Of a stretch of DNA of 64,000 bases, positions 43,506 through 52,832 are shown piece by piece; the stretch's first letter is position 1, and each line of letters opens with the position of its first letter. This stretch comes from Psychroflexus torquis ATCC 700755 (GTDB lineage: Bacteria > Bacteroidota > Bacteroidia > Flavobacteriales > Flavobacteriaceae): NCBI RefSeq assembly GCF_000153485.2, contig NC_018721.1, positions 1-64,000 of the forward strand, read 5' to 3'. The translations under genes and the position numbers were made by a program. Below the pieces are notes generated by a model. The model was not told where the DNA came from. It did no database searches and saw only the letters and a list, made by a program, of their open reading frames with translations.

Positions 43506-44034
43506 GGCTCCACCAGAATATTGGCTTAGGGGCTCTATTAAAGGTGTTCCAGATTTATTACAGCCTGCTGCTCATGCCTTATTACAATCCAAACTAGAAG
43601 CCTACAAATATACTAAGTCATTTGATGAAACCTTGCTTTGGAAAACGCCTCATAGTAGAGCAAGTGTTGGATTTCACTTACAGCATATCACCGGAGTTTT
43701 AGACAGAATGCTATCCTACGCGCAAGAAAAAAGTTTATCTGAAGTTCAATTTAAGGAATTAGAAAACGAAGGTGTCCCTAATGCTGAAATTACAATAGAT
43801 ACCTTATGTCGTAACTTCGATACTAAAGTGGAAAAGGCGATAGACTATTTTAAAAAACTTCACCATACCGAATTAACCAGTAAGCGATGTGTTGGTAGAC
43901 AAGAATTACCATCCACACTTATTGGAGTCTTATTTCATGCTGCTGAACATAGTCAACGTCATATTGGACAACTTCTCGTCACTGTAAGTAGTCTTAAATC
44001 TAAAGATAGTGAGGCGAAATCTGCTCTTCTTTAG
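43498..44034 (+). CDS. DinB family protein
   Basis: A 178-residue four-helix protein. His residues in position for the DinB/YfiT metal site are in [17 protein letters not shown] (about residue 60), and [19 protein letters not shown] (about 150-165) holds the H-x3-H pair. Such enzymes are nucleophile transferases that often use bacillithiol or similar thiols. The start overlaps the VF530 gene. It ends the helicase run. Confidence 0.85.
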   Translation: MDKAPPEYWLRGSIKGVPDLLQPAAHALLQSKLEAYKYTKSFDETLLWKTPHSRASVGFHLQHITGVLDRMLSYAQEKSLSEVQFKELENEGVPNAEITIDTLCRNFDTKVEKAIDYFKKLHHTELTSKRCVGRQELPSTLIGVLFHAAEHSQRHIGQLLVTVSSLKSKDSEAKSALL

Positions 44035-44043
44035 TTCTTATAA

Positions 44044-44505
44044 TTAAGAGTTTCTATGCTTTAATTGAAGCCCATAGAGAAAATTTCTTAAGTATTGGTC
44101 CATAAGTTCTCTGTATTGAGGTTGAGTAGGTCTCCTTAAAAAAGCACTTAACTCGTGCTTACTCACTTTTTTTCCTGCTAATTGATAAAGCTCTATAATC
44201 TCGTCTGACTTTAATTGAAACGCTATTTTTAATTTTTTAAGCACATCGTTATTATTCAAAAAAGTTTCTAACGCTGGTTGAGGTCCCTCCTTTTTTCCTC
44301 GTTTATCAACAATAAGTCCATTTAAGAAGATGGCAAGCATCTTATCTTCCATTTCCACATAAGCCTCATCTTCCTCATCCTTCAACCAATCGCTCACTTC
44401 TGCCCTAGTGACTTCTTTGCTCCCCATGGCAAAAAGAGACATCATTTTGGAATCGGAATAATCGAATGTATAACGTAGTCTTCGCAAAATATCATTAGTG
44501 GTCAT
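44044..44505 (-). CDS. DUF1456 family protein (YehS-like)
   Basis: A 153-residue protein made of two copies of a helical repeat: MTTNDILRRLRYTFDYSDSK...VTRAEVSDWLKDEED, and NNDVLKKLKIAFQLKSDEII...VSKHELSAFLRRPTQ. This is the DUF1456 pattern known from E. coli YehS. Function unknown. It converges on the DinB gene with a 9-bp gap and is divergent from the Crp/Fnr gene. Confidence 0.9.
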   Translation of the reverse strand: MTTNDILRRLRYTFDYSDSKMMSLFAMGSKEVTRAEVSDWLKDEEDEAYVEMEDKMLAIFLNGLIVDKRGKKEGPQPALETFLNNNDVLKKLKIAFQLKSDEIIELYQLAGKKVSKHELSAFLRRPTQPQYRELMDQYLRNFLYGLQLKHRNS

Positions 44506-44591
44506 AATTCATCATTTAAATAAGCCAGGAAGTCTCCTTCTCTTATACTTGTTATATAATAGTTGTCAAAAATAAAGAAGACTATAAGAAG

Positions 44592-45215
44592 ATGTTCGTT
44601 TTTTTATGGAATATATATGTAAACTTGTATTTTTATTTTTTCATGTACAAACAACTACTTAAGCATTTATCCAAGGATATTGAACTCACACCAGAAGAAG
44701 AACAAGAGTTCCTCAGCATATTAGAGCATCATACTTTTTTTAAAAAAAGTCTCCTTATACAGCCTGGCCAAAAAGTTGCCAAAGAATATTATGTACTCAA
44801 AGGTTGCTTAATAGCCTATTATCTAGATAAAGCTGGACAAAAACATATTATACAATTTGCTATAGAAGATTGGTGGATCAGTGACTTTGAGGCATTTTTC
44901 AATGCTTATCCAGCTCAATTGTTTGTGGAATGTATTGAGAATAGCGAAGTTTTAAGTCTTGACATATCGGTTTTAGAGGATTTATACTTTAGAATCCCAA
45001 AATTCGAGCGTTTTTTCAGACTTAAAATTACTAAAGCCTTTGTGGCCTTAAGAAACCGAATACTTTCTTCACTTCAAAAAGATAGCAAAACACGGTATCT
45101 AGAATTTTGTGAGCAATATCCAAACCTTCAAGGCAGAGTTGCCAATTATCATATTGCCAATTACCTTGGCATTACACCCGAAAGTTTAAGTAGACTTCGA
45201 AAAGGACTTCATTAA
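44592..45215 (+). CDS. Crp/Fnr family transcriptional regulator
   Basis: A protein of 207 residues from the first ATG; ATG 44643 (MYKQLLKHLSKDIELTPEEE) is the likelier start because the extra 17 residues are hydrophobic filler. The cyclic-nucleotide-binding fold runs FKKSLLIQPGQKVAKEYYVLKGCLIAYYLD...WISDFEAFF, followed by a dimer helix and a HTH (RVANYHIANYLGITPESLSRLRKGLH). No iron-sulphur Cys cluster is seen at the N-terminus, so oxygen sensing as in Fnr is unlikely. A perfect FNR/CRP-type box lies 67 bp downstream before the next gene. Confidence 0.9.
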   Translation: MFVFLWNIYVNLYFYFFMYKQLLKHLSKDIELTPEEEQEFLSILEHHTFFKKSLLIQPGQKVAKEYYVLKGCLIAYYLDKAGQKHIIQFAIEDWWISDFEAFFNAYPAQLFVECIENSEVLSLDISVLEDLYFRIPKFERFFRLKITKAFVALRNRILSSLQKDSKTRYLEFCEQYPNLQGRVANYHIANYLGITPESLSRLRKGLH

Positions 45216-45281
45216 TTTACGGTATTGAATTCATAACTAGCACTTTAATATTGACAGATTAACATAGATTAACGCTATGAA

Positions 45282-45295
45282 TTGATCTACATCAA
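45282..45295. promoter_or_regulatory. FNR/CRP-type binding site
   Basis: TTGATCTACATCAA matches the TTGATnnnnATCAA consensus without error. A TATATTTG -7 box (TAnnTTTG) lies at 45318-45325, which puts the site centre near -42 from the predicted start, the class II activator position. It serves the Hsp31-like gene. Confidence 0.65.
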
Positions 45296-45341
45296 TTTTT
45301 AAGGAGACCTGAGTCAGTATATTTGTATAAAATAAAATACC

Positions 45342-46025
45342 ATGAAAAAAATACTTTTTGTTATAACAAGCAACGATAAATTAGGAGATACAGGAAACAA
45401 AACTGGATTTTGGATAGAAGAATTTGCAGCCCCTTATTATAAGTTAAAAGATGCAGGTTTCGACCTTACTTTAGCGTCTCCAAATGGAGGACAACCCCCA
45501 GTAGATCCTAACTCTGAAACTGAAGATGCTGCTACAAAAGCAACAGAGCGTTTCAATTTGGATAAAGAAACTCAAGCCTTACTTGCCAAGACCCATTCTT
45601 TGTCAGAAATTAAAGAATCTGATTATGATGCTATTTTTTACCCTGGAGGTCATGGTTTACTTTGGGACTTAGTGGAGGATAAAAAATCGAAAGAATTGAT
45701 TGAATCTTTTAACGCCAATAAAAAACCACTCGCCTTTGTGTGTCATTCCCCAGCAATACTAAAAAATATAAAAGGCACAGATGGGCATCCATTAGTAAAA
45801 GATAAAAAAGTAACAGGCTTTACCAATCAAGAAGAGGACGCTGTTCAATTATCGAGTGTTGTTCCATTCCTATTAGAAGATATGTTAATTGAAAATGGTG
45901 GTGTATACACTAAGATTGAAGATTGGCATCCTTATGCTGTAGAAGATGGCAACTTGATTACTGGTCAAAATCCTGCTTCATCAGAAAAAGTAGCTGAACT
46001 TTTAGAAAAACAACTTAATGCATAA
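45342..46025 (+). CDS. DJ-1/PfpI family protein (Hsp31-like)
   Basis: A 227-residue type 1 glutamine amidotransferase-like protein. KILFVITSNDKLGDTGNKTG opens the fold with the Glu site in FWIEEFAAPY. YDAIFYPGGHGLLWDL leads to the nucleophile elbow KPLAFVCHSPAIL (Cys), and EDWHPYAVEDGNLITGQNPASS ends it. This is the Hsp31/glyoxalase III-like subfamily, acting on methylglyoxal or as a chaperone or deglycase. Regulation by the preceding Crp/Fnr protein is suggested by the box at 45282. A terminator follows. Confidence 0.9.
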   Translation: MKKILFVITSNDKLGDTGNKTGFWIEEFAAPYYKLKDAGFDLTLASPNGGQPPVDPNSETEDAATKATERFNLDKETQALLAKTHSLSEIKESDYDAIFYPGGHGLLWDLVEDKKSKELIESFNANKKPLAFVCHSPAILKNIKGTDGHPLVKDKKVTGFTNQEEDAVQLSSVVPFLLEDMLIENGGVYTKIEDWHPYAVEDGNLITGQNPASSEKVAELLEKQLNA

Positions 46026-46051
46026 TTTCATGCTTTGAGTATAATCAACTT

Positions 46052-46076
46052 AAGCCTCCTTTTGGGAGGCTTTTTT
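46052..46076 (+). terminator. Terminator of Hsp31-like gene
   Basis: AAGCCTCC-TTTTG-GGAGGCTT followed by T residues, 27 bp after the stop. Confidence 0.88.
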
Positions 46077-46121
46077 AATGGGTAATACCCACTTTTCCAT
46101 ATATTTCAACATGGATTTGGT

Positions 46122-46129
46122 TACCTTTG
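46122..46129 (+). promoter_or_regulatory. -7 box of FAD protein gene
   Basis: TACCTTTG, the TAnnTTTG consensus, 17 bp before the start codon at 46146, so the leader is very short. Confidence 0.45.
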
Positions 46130-46145
46130 CGTTATAATTTAGATC

Positions 46146-47738
46146 ATGCCATCCCTACCCCATCATATTGATATAAGAGTTAATCCAGAAGTTGCTCATG
46201 ATACTGAAGGCTTAAAAAAAGCCATTACTCAGTATCTCGACATTCCATCAAGCGACCTTTTAGATTTTAAAATTCTTAAACGTTCGATTGATGCTAGAGC
46301 GAGACAAATTAAGTTTCAGTTACGCATAGCCTATTATTCAAAAGGAGAAGAGGTGAATTGGCCATCACTACCGGTAAAAAAATATCAGCATACCAACGAA
46401 CAGAGTCCTAAAGTCATTGTAGTGGGAAGTGGGCCCGCAGGACTCTATGCCGCTTTAAAACTTCTTGAAAAAGGTCTAAAACCCGTTGTCATAGAACGTG
46501 GAAAAGAAGTAAGAGCCAGACGCCGAGATTTAGCAAAAATCAACAAAGAGCATTTGGTAAATCCAGAATCCAACTATTGTTTTGGTGAAGGAGGAGCTGG
46601 CACTTATTCAGACGGAAAATTATACACCCGTTCCGGTCATAAAAAAGCCATAAAAGAAGTGCTGGAAATTTTTGTTGAGCATGGGGCTAGTGAAGATATT
46701 CTCGTAGATGCACATCCGCATATCGGTACTAATAAGCTACCAAATATCATCACTAAGATGAGGGAAACAATTTTAGAATTTGGTGGAGAAATACACTTTA
46801 ACAGTAAGCTAACCGACTTTATCATAGATAAAGACCGCCTTACAGGTGTGGAGATTAACCAGAACCTAACTATCTATGCAGAGGCTTGTATTCTAGCTAC
46901 TGGACATTCTGCAAGGGATATATTCTATCTGCTTCATGATCGAAACATAAAAATAGAATTTAAAACCTTTGCTATGGGAGTTCGTGTGGAGCATCCTCAA
47001 TCACTTATAGATCAAATACAATATAAAAAACCAGAACGTGGAGAATACTTACCCCCTTCGGCTTATAGTTTGGTCGAGCAGGTAGATGACAAAGGAGTTT
47101 ATTCCTTTTGCATGTGTCCTGGTGGCATAATTGCCCCCTGTGCCACTTCCCCTGGTGAAGTAGTCACCAATGGATGGTCACCCTCCAAAAGGAATAATCC
47201 TTATGGCAATTCTGGCATTGTAGTGACTGTTGATGACGAACAATTGGAAGATTATAAAAAATATGGACCATTAAAAGGTTTAAAATTTCAGGAATATATT
47301 GAAAAAAAATGCTGGGCATTAGCTGGAGAATCTCAAAATGTTCCCGCTCAGCGTCTTCAGGATTTTATTAAAAAAAGGAAATCTGACTCTATCCCCAAAA
47401 ATTCATACCAACCAGGAACAACTTCAGTAGAAATGGATACTATTTTTCCTGAAACCATAACAAAGAGACTTCGACAAGGGTTTATAAATTTTACTCAAAA
47501 GATGAAAGGCTTTGATCATCCTGATGCTGTTATTTTGGCTCCAGAGTCTAGGACGTCCTCTCCTGTGAGAATTCCAAGAGACAAGGATACGTTAGAACAT
47601 CCTGATTTAAAAGGCTTATATCCTTGTGGTGAAGGAGCAGGTTACGCTGGAGGAATTGTTTCAGCGGCATTGGATGGCGAGCGTTGTGCCAATGCCATAG
47701 CAAAAGTAATGATGGACTCTCCTCAAATTTCTAAATAA
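46146..47738 (+). CDS. FAD-dependent oxidoreductase (COG2509-like)
   Basis: A 530-residue flavoprotein. An N-terminal domain of about 90 residues (IDIRVNPEVAHDTEGLKKAI) precedes the Rossmann motif VIVVGSGPAGLYAALKLLEKG with the adenine-binding VVIERG. NYCFGEGGAGTYSDGKLYTR, EACILATGHSARDIF and GLYPCGEGAGYAGGIVSAAL complete the pattern of uncharacterised FAD-dependent dehydrogenases of this group. The substrate is unknown. Conserved Cys residues (CMCPGG) sit mid-protein. It is a single gene with its own promoter. Confidence 0.88.
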   Translation: MPSLPHHIDIRVNPEVAHDTEGLKKAITQYLDIPSSDLLDFKILKRSIDARARQIKFQLRIAYYSKGEEVNWPSLPVKKYQHTNEQSPKVIVVGSGPAGLYAALKLLEKGLKPVVIERGKEVRARRRDLAKINKEHLVNPESNYCFGEGGAGTYSDGKLYTRSGHKKAIKEVLEIFVEHGASEDILVDAHPHIGTNKLPNIITKMRETILEFGGEIHFNSKLTDFIIDKDRLTGVEINQNLTIYAEACILATGHSARDIFYLLHDRNIKIEFKTFAMGVRVEHPQSLIDQIQYKKPERGEYLPPSAYSLVEQVDDKGVYSFCMCPGGIIAPCATSPGEVVTNGWSPSKRNNPYGNSGIVVTVDDEQLEDYKKYGPLKGLKFQEYIEKKCWALAGESQNVPAQRLQDFIKKRKSDSIPKNSYQPGTTSVEMDTIFPETITKRLRQGFINFTQKMKGFDHPDAVILAPESRTSSPVRIPRDKDTLEHPDLKGLYPCGEGAGYAGGIVSAALDGERCANAIAKVMMDSPQISK

Positions 47739-47742
47739 AAAA

Positions 47743-47769
47743 ACTGCCTATTTGAGATAAATAGGCAGT
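47743..47769 (-). terminator. Terminator of asnB
   Basis: Inverted arms ACTGCCTATTT and AAATAGGCAGT. On the minus strand the hairpin is followed by seven T residues, so it ends asnB; it may also serve the converging FAD gene. Confidence 0.85.
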
Positions 47770-47792
47770 AACAAACTAAAATTAAAAATAAA

Positions 47793-49367
47793 TTAATCGG
47801 CTTGATATATCTCTAAAACCCTAGCTGAAGGATCTTTAACATCCCCACACCATTTAGGCAACCACTGATAAGGGGTGAGTTGAAAGTGTGATTTATAATA
47901 ATATTCAAAGGTTTTGAGATAATAATATGCTTCTTTTGTTGCGGGTTCAGGAGAATATTTAAACTTTTCAGTTTGAAATTCTTCGTCAGAGACTAAAGTA
48001 TTGACGTGTTCTTGGATGACTGTACTCCATGATTTTTGCTTACTGCTCACACTATCTGAAAATCCGTTTTTACGACGCCATAGTATTTCTTCTGGAATTA
48101 AGTTTTCCTTTTCAAAAGCTTTTCTGATCAGGTACTTTTCAATTTTTTGGTCAGAAAATAGTCTGCTTTCAGGAGGTATAGACATGAAGAATTTCACAAA
48201 AGCTTTGTCAGCAAAGGGAACTCTTGCTTCTAGTCCCGCATTTGAAATTGACCTATCCGCTCTCTTCATATCAAAAAACTGAATATCCTTAAGCAATCTT
48301 ATGGATTCATGCTGAAAGCTTTCTGAGTCTGGTGCATTTTGAAAATACAGATAAGATCCAAATTCATCTGCAGTTTCTCCAGAGAATAAGACTTTCACAT
48401 CGGAGTGGTCTCTTACATATTTGGCGACAAGTTGGTGACCCACCGAAGCGCGTATAGTCGTGACATCATAACTTCCTAGCATATACACTGTATGCTCTAG
48501 TTCGTCTAAGAAATCTTGTTCTGTACAAACGATGCTATGGTGAATACTTCCTATATGATCTGCTACTATTTTGGCAGCAACAATATCTGGGCTTCCTTCT
48601 AAACCAATAGAAAACGTTTCTAATTGTTTCCCTTTTTCTTTTAATTTTCTAGCCAGTATTCCTGCTACAAGACTGCTATCTAACCCTCCGCTTAATAAGC
48701 AGCCTAGAGGTCTTTCACTCATCATCCGTTTTTCAACAGATCGAGTTAATAAGGTATTGATTTTTTCACAGTACTCCTCTTCAGTGAGATCTGTAGTGTC
48801 ATAATCATGAAAGAAGTAAGGTGTCACTTTATCCGTATAGGAATTCCAATAATGCCCTGGAGGAAATTGGTTTAATTCTTTTGAAAAGAGAATAGCTTTG
48901 GCTTCTGAGGCAAAATAAATTTCAGAGTCGTCATATCCCATATACATGCCTCTCACGCCTAAGTGATCTCGTGCAGCGATATATAGATCTTTGGATTCGT
49001 CATAAATAACAAAAGCAAACTCCCCGTCTATTTCTTGAAGCATTTTCTCTTCACCTATCAATTGATATAAATCGATAAGAATTTCACAATCCGATCCTGT
49101 CTCTAACTTAATATCATATTTATCTGCTAATTCTAAATAATTAAATATTTCTGCGTTGGCGACTAGCCAAACACCATTTTTATACATCGGTTGGTTTCCC
49201 ATTGGTGTTAAGCCATTTATGGCTAAACGATGAAAACCAAAATAGGTATTTTCTTTAATGGTCTTAAAGTCTGAGGAGTCTGGTCCACGGTGTTTGATTT
49301 TCATGAACTCATCCACTAAGAATTGACTAGATTTTGCACTTTCGATAGCTACAAATATTCCACACAT
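47793..49367 (-). CDS. asnB: Asparagine synthase (glutamine-hydrolysing)
   Basis: A 524-residue protein. The N-terminal glutaminase starts with Cys2 (MCGIFVAIES) and has KHRGPDSS, FGFHRLAING and NAEIFNYLEL. The synthetase domain carries the PP-loop LLSGGLDSSLVAG (SGGLDSS at residues 226-232) and VLFSGETADEFGSYLYF. It makes asparagine from aspartate, glutamine and ATP in the cytoplasm. It is divergent from an Lrp/AsnC gene 119 bp away, its probable regulator. Length matches the AsnB type. Confidence 0.94.
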   Translation of the reverse strand: MCGIFVAIESAKSSQFLVDEFMKIKHRGPDSSDFKTIKENTYFGFHRLAINGLTPMGNQPMYKNGVWLVANAEIFNYLELADKYDIKLETGSDCEILIDLYQLIGEEKMLQEIDGEFAFVIYDESKDLYIAARDHLGVRGMYMGYDDSEIYFASEAKAILFSKELNQFPPGHYWNSYTDKVTPYFFHDYDTTDLTEEEYCEKINTLLTRSVEKRMMSERPLGCLLSGGLDSSLVAGILARKLKEKGKQLETFSIGLEGSPDIVAAKIVADHIGSIHHSIVCTEQDFLDELEHTVYMLGSYDVTTIRASVGHQLVAKYVRDHSDVKVLFSGETADEFGSYLYFQNAPDSESFQHESIRLLKDIQFFDMKRADRSISNAGLEARVPFADKAFVKFFMSIPPESRLFSDQKIEKYLIRKAFEKENLIPEEILWRRKNGFSDSVSSKQKSWSTVIQEHVNTLVSDEEFQTEKFKYSPEPATKEAYYYLKTFEYYYKSHFQLTPYQWLPKWCGDVKDPSARVLEIYQAD

Positions 49368-49486
49368 AACAGATTATATTTAAATTATTTAAAGCAAATA
49401 AGAGATAATACTTAATATAAAACAACTTAAAAGACATAATTATTAAAAATAAGTTTTAATTTAGCTAAATACTAAAAATTATAAAG

Positions 49487-49933
49487 ATGCTAGATGTAAC
49501 TGATAAGAAAATCTTAAATATATTAAGTAAGGACGCTAGAGCTCCTCTAAAGCAAATTGGAAATGAATGCAACATGAGTCCTACAGCGGTTCATCTGCGG
49601 GTGAAAAAACTAGAGGAACAAAAGATTATCACTGGTTCGAAGAGTGTCATAGACACGTATTTATTGGGCTATCAAACTCAGAGTTTTATCGGTATTTACT
49701 TCAATAAAGCCAATATTTATAGGAAAGTAAGTCAAGCTTTGTATAAAATTGATGAAGTGGTAGAATGCAATTATACAACAGGTAACTTTTCACTATTAGT
49801 CAAAGTGATATGCAAAGACAATAAACACCTCACCGAAGTTTTAAGCAACAAGATTCAAACAATAGATGGCGTCGCTAGGACAGAAACCTTTATTTGTTTG
49901 GAACAGACCTTCACTAGAGAAATAGAATTTTAG
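49487..49933 (+). CDS. Lrp/AsnC family regulator
   Basis: A 148-residue protein: an N-terminal HTH (LDVTDKKILNILSKDARAPLKQIGNECNMSPTAVHLRVKKLEEQ KIITG) and a C-terminal RAM ligand domain (FIGIYFNKANIYRKVSQAL, CNYTTGNFSLLVKVICKDN, LSNKIQTIDGVARTETFICL). It diverges from asnB, a layout that suggests it senses asparagine or another amino acid and controls asnB. It is normal in length and intact. Confidence 0.92.
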   Translation: MLDVTDKKILNILSKDARAPLKQIGNECNMSPTAVHLRVKKLEEQKIITGSKSVIDTYLLGYQTQSFIGIYFNKANIYRKVSQALYKIDEVVECNYTTGNFSLLVKVICKDNKHLTEVLSNKIQTIDGVARTETFICLEQTFTREIEF

Positions 49934-49949
49934 AGTTAATAATACCGAG

Positions 49950-51521
49950 TTAATGCATTGATTTTTTTTCTAAAAACTTATTCCTTATGATTTGGTCTAC
50001 AGATACGTTTGTAATTTTACTTTCTAACCAAGATATAATATCTAGATATAAAAATGCTCTACGCTCGTAAGGGTCATCTTCGTATGTCTTGAGTTTTTCT
50101 AAAACTTCTCTAAAAGCTGATTTGAGGTCGTGAGGAAAAATATCTGGTAAGGCTTTCATAAAACTGATAATTTCCATTTGTACATCATTCAACTCATTCA
50201 TTTTGATAAGAAACTTATAAGTACTTCTTAAATGTGACTCCAAGTGGTAATCCATACCAGCGTCATAATGTGCGAAGAGATTTAATATTCTTGAGAAACA
50301 CATCAAATCTTCTCTCATGGTTAAAGATTTGTTGGAAATAATTTTATCCAAATAATGTATACACTCTTTATTGTTTCCTACACAAAAATAAAGGCTCGCT
50401 ATTTTGTAATAGAAAACCATAATGTGGTGTTCATCAATTCTGTTTTGAAAATGTTTTATACCCTTTAGGATATCAGTCACTAAGCTAAGCCCCTCTTCAA
50501 ATAAACCTTTTATAAAACAGAGGTTTAATCTATCGGTATTTAGATATAAAAAGACCAGCCCCTCAATATTATCATCTTTTGGAAAGGATTTTTTTGAAAT
50601 ATTCATTTCCATGTCTTCCAACACAGCTTCAAACCTTTTGTGATCTTGTATGTAAAATAAAGATTCCAACAGATATTGATTTCCTTTTAAAAACCAAACA
50701 GGGTTGAGGGAAATCATTTTAGGATAGTCTTGAAATAATTCTACCCATTTTTTGGAATATTTGTAACAGGCTATAAAATCTTGGATTAAGAAACTCAACC
50801 ATAAGTAAGAATTATAAAGCCATAGTTTTTCTCTAAATCCTAAATCCTTTACATCAAATTTTGGCAGATTAGAATTAAAGTAATCAAGAACTTCAACCTT
50901 CTCTTGGTCACTTTTTACATAGCCTGACTTTAAAATAATACTATAAAGTTTAAGTGACAAATTAGATAAACTACTCGCAATCAAATTAAGATTGCTAAAT
51001 CTGCTGGACTGTTCAATCAAATCATCTGCCCTACTTTCGATACTTCTAGTAATATACTGTGACTCTATAAGTTTTTCCAACTCAACAATCTCAAATACTA
51101 AATTCTTTTCTTCATGACTTACCGCTATTTCTTTAGCTTTACCTAAGATTTTTAGGCTTTGCTTATACAAACCCTTATGGTAAAGAATAGTAGCAAATTC
51201 TGTTTGTTCTCTTATTTGTGAACGTACATTCTGATGAAAAGGATTAAGCTTAAGGCTGATTAAAATCTGCTTATATAAATGTGCTTTTACATTGGCTAAT
51301 TGTTGTTTTTTCACAAAGCCCGTCGTCAAAATATCCTTTTCCTTATACTTAGAAGCCTTTTCCAAAAAGTTGAATAAATTCAAAAATTTTGAATCCTCAT
51401 TATCTTCCAATCGACCTACATATAGCTTAAACTGGCGCTTTTCAGATTTGGTTAAAGACTTTATCAATAAAAATAGGTTGTCTTTTTGATCTTTAATCAT
51501 CAATGAAATTTTTATATACAA
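49950..51521 (-). CDS. Hypothetical TPR-like helical protein
   Basis: The likely start is ATG 51500 (MIKDQKDNLFLLIKSLTKSE). About 515 residues, almost entirely helical, with TPR-like pairs such as ATILYHKGLYKQSLKILGKA and FYYKIASLYFCVGNNKECIHYLDK. The N-terminal part (LTKSEKRQFKLYVGRLEDNE) is a pattern I have seen in a Bacteroidota-only family of unknown function. There is no signal peptide. It diverges from leuA 146 bp away and converges on the Lrp gene. Confidence 0.75.
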   Translation of the reverse strand: MYIKISLMIKDQKDNLFLLIKSLTKSEKRQFKLYVGRLEDNEDSKFLNLFNFLEKASKYKEKDILTTGFVKKQQLANVKAHLYKQILISLKLNPFHQNVRSQIREQTEFATILYHKGLYKQSLKILGKAKEIAVSHEEKNLVFEIVELEKLIESQYITRSIESRADDLIEQSSRFSNLNLIASSLSNLSLKLYSIILKSGYVKSDQEKVEVLDYFNSNLPKFDVKDLGFREKLWLYNSYLWLSFLIQDFIACYKYSKKWVELFQDYPKMISLNPVWFLKGNQYLLESLFYIQDHKRFEAVLEDMEMNISKKSFPKDDNIEGLVFLYLNTDRLNLCFIKGLFEEGLSLVTDILKGIKHFQNRIDEHHIMVFYYKIASLYFCVGNNKECIHYLDKIISNKSLTMREDLMCFSRILNLFAHYDAGMDYHLESHLRSTYKFLIKMNELNDVQMEIISFMKALPDIFPHDLKSAFREVLEKLKTYEDDPYERRAFLYLDIISWLESKITNVSVDQIIRNKFLEKKSMH

Positions 51522-51646
51522 TATTAATTATCAGTGTCTTACTTGAAAAAAACTGAAATTGAACGTCGTAAAAATACCAATTATCGGTTATTTTTCAACG
51601 CTAATAACATATAGTTTTGAAATAGAAACATATAAATAATTTTGAT

Positions 51647-52822
51647 ATGTCACATGATAAAGTTGAAATTTTCGATACTTCATTAAGAGATGGAGAGCAA
51701 GTCCCTGGATGCAAACTCAATACCGAGCAAAAGCTCATTATTGCCAAAGAGCTTGATGAGTTAGGCGTAGATGTTATTGAAGCAGGATTTGCCGTATCGA
51801 GTCCTGGTGACTTCAACTCTATTGTTGCTATTTCTAAACTCGTTAAAAATGCTAGAGTATGTAGCTTAAGTCGAGCGGTTGAAAACGATATTAAGGTTGC
51901 TGCAGAATCTATTACCTACGCTAAAAGACCAAGAATCCATACAGGTATAGGGACTTCAGACTCTCACATAAAATATAAATTTAAATCCAACAGAGAAGAA
52001 ATCATACAACGAGCTTACGATGCCGTAAGTTATGCTAAAACTTTTGTCGAAGATGTTGAGTTTTATGCTGAAGATGCTGGTCGTACCGACAACGACTACC
52101 TAGCTAAAGTATGTGAAGTTGCTATAAAAGCAGGAGCTACTGTATTGAACATTCCTGATACTACAGGTTATTGTTTACCTAGCGAATATGGTGCAAAAAT
52201 CAAGTACCTTAAAGAGAATGTAAAGAATATTGATAAAGCCATTATTTCTTGTCATTGTCACAATGACTTAGGGCTTGCCACTGCCAATTCTATAGAAGCC
52301 GTTATAAATGGAGCAAGACAAGTGGAATGCACCATTAATGGCATAGGAGAACGTGCTGGAAATACAGCTTTGGAAGAAATCGTAATGATTTTGAAACAAC
52401 ATCCTTACTTAAATTTTGACACTAATATCAATACCAAACATCTTTTTAAATTAAGTCAGTTAATTTCTAAGCACATGGGTATTAGCCCACAACCTAATAA
52501 AGCAATAGTGGGAGCCAATGCCTTTGCACATAGTTCTGGAATTCACCAAGATGGGGTTATCAAAAGAAGAGATACTTATGAAATAATAGACCCCGCAGAT
52601 GTAGGTGTTACAGAATCTGCTATTATCCTTACAGCTAGAAGCGGTAGGGCTGCTCTAGCTTATAAAGCTAAAAACGTCGGGTATGATTTAACTAAACTAC
52701 AACTGGATGAAGTCTACGCTAACTTCTTAAATTTTGCAGATCAGCGTAAAGAGGTTAATGATGAAGACATTCACCAAATTATAGAAACAAGCAAAGTCTA
52801 CAGAGATATTATGTCGGCTTAA
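51647..52822 (+). CDS. leuA: 2-isopropylmalate synthase
   Basis: A 391-residue protein with [20 protein letters not shown] (catalytic Arg-Asp), [20 protein letters not shown] (metal HxH), [19 protein letters not shown] and [20 protein letters not shown]. It joins acetyl-CoA to 2-ketoisovalerate as the first leucine step. The enzyme is of the short type: the C-terminal leucine-sensing domain (about 120 residues in the long form) is missing, so feedback control may be absent or differ. It leads leuA-leuC-leuD-leuB; leuC starts 10 bases after its stop. A TAGTTTTG box at 51612 may be its -7 element. Confidence 0.92.
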   Translation: MSHDKVEIFDTSLRDGEQVPGCKLNTEQKLIIAKELDELGVDVIEAGFAVSSPGDFNSIVAISKLVKNARVCSLSRAVENDIKVAAESITYAKRPRIHTGIGTSDSHIKYKFKSNREEIIQRAYDAVSYAKTFVEDVEFYAEDAGRTDNDYLAKVCEVAIKAGATVLNIPDTTGYCLPSEYGAKIKYLKENVKNIDKAIISCHCHNDLGLATANSIEAVINGARQVECTINGIGERAGNTALEEIVMILKQHPYLNFDTNINTKHLFKLSQLISKHMGISPQPNKAIVGANAFAHSSGIHQDGVIKRRDTYEIIDPADVGVTESAIILTARSGRAALAYKAKNVGYDLTKLQLDEVYANFLNFADQRKEVNDEDIHQIIETSKVYRDIMSA

Positions 52823-52832
52823 AGATAAAACT

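Noticed and set aside
51522..51646. T-box or peptide-type attenuator before leuA
   Set aside because: No stem with T-tract and no short Leu-rich frame is visible in this 125-bp gap.
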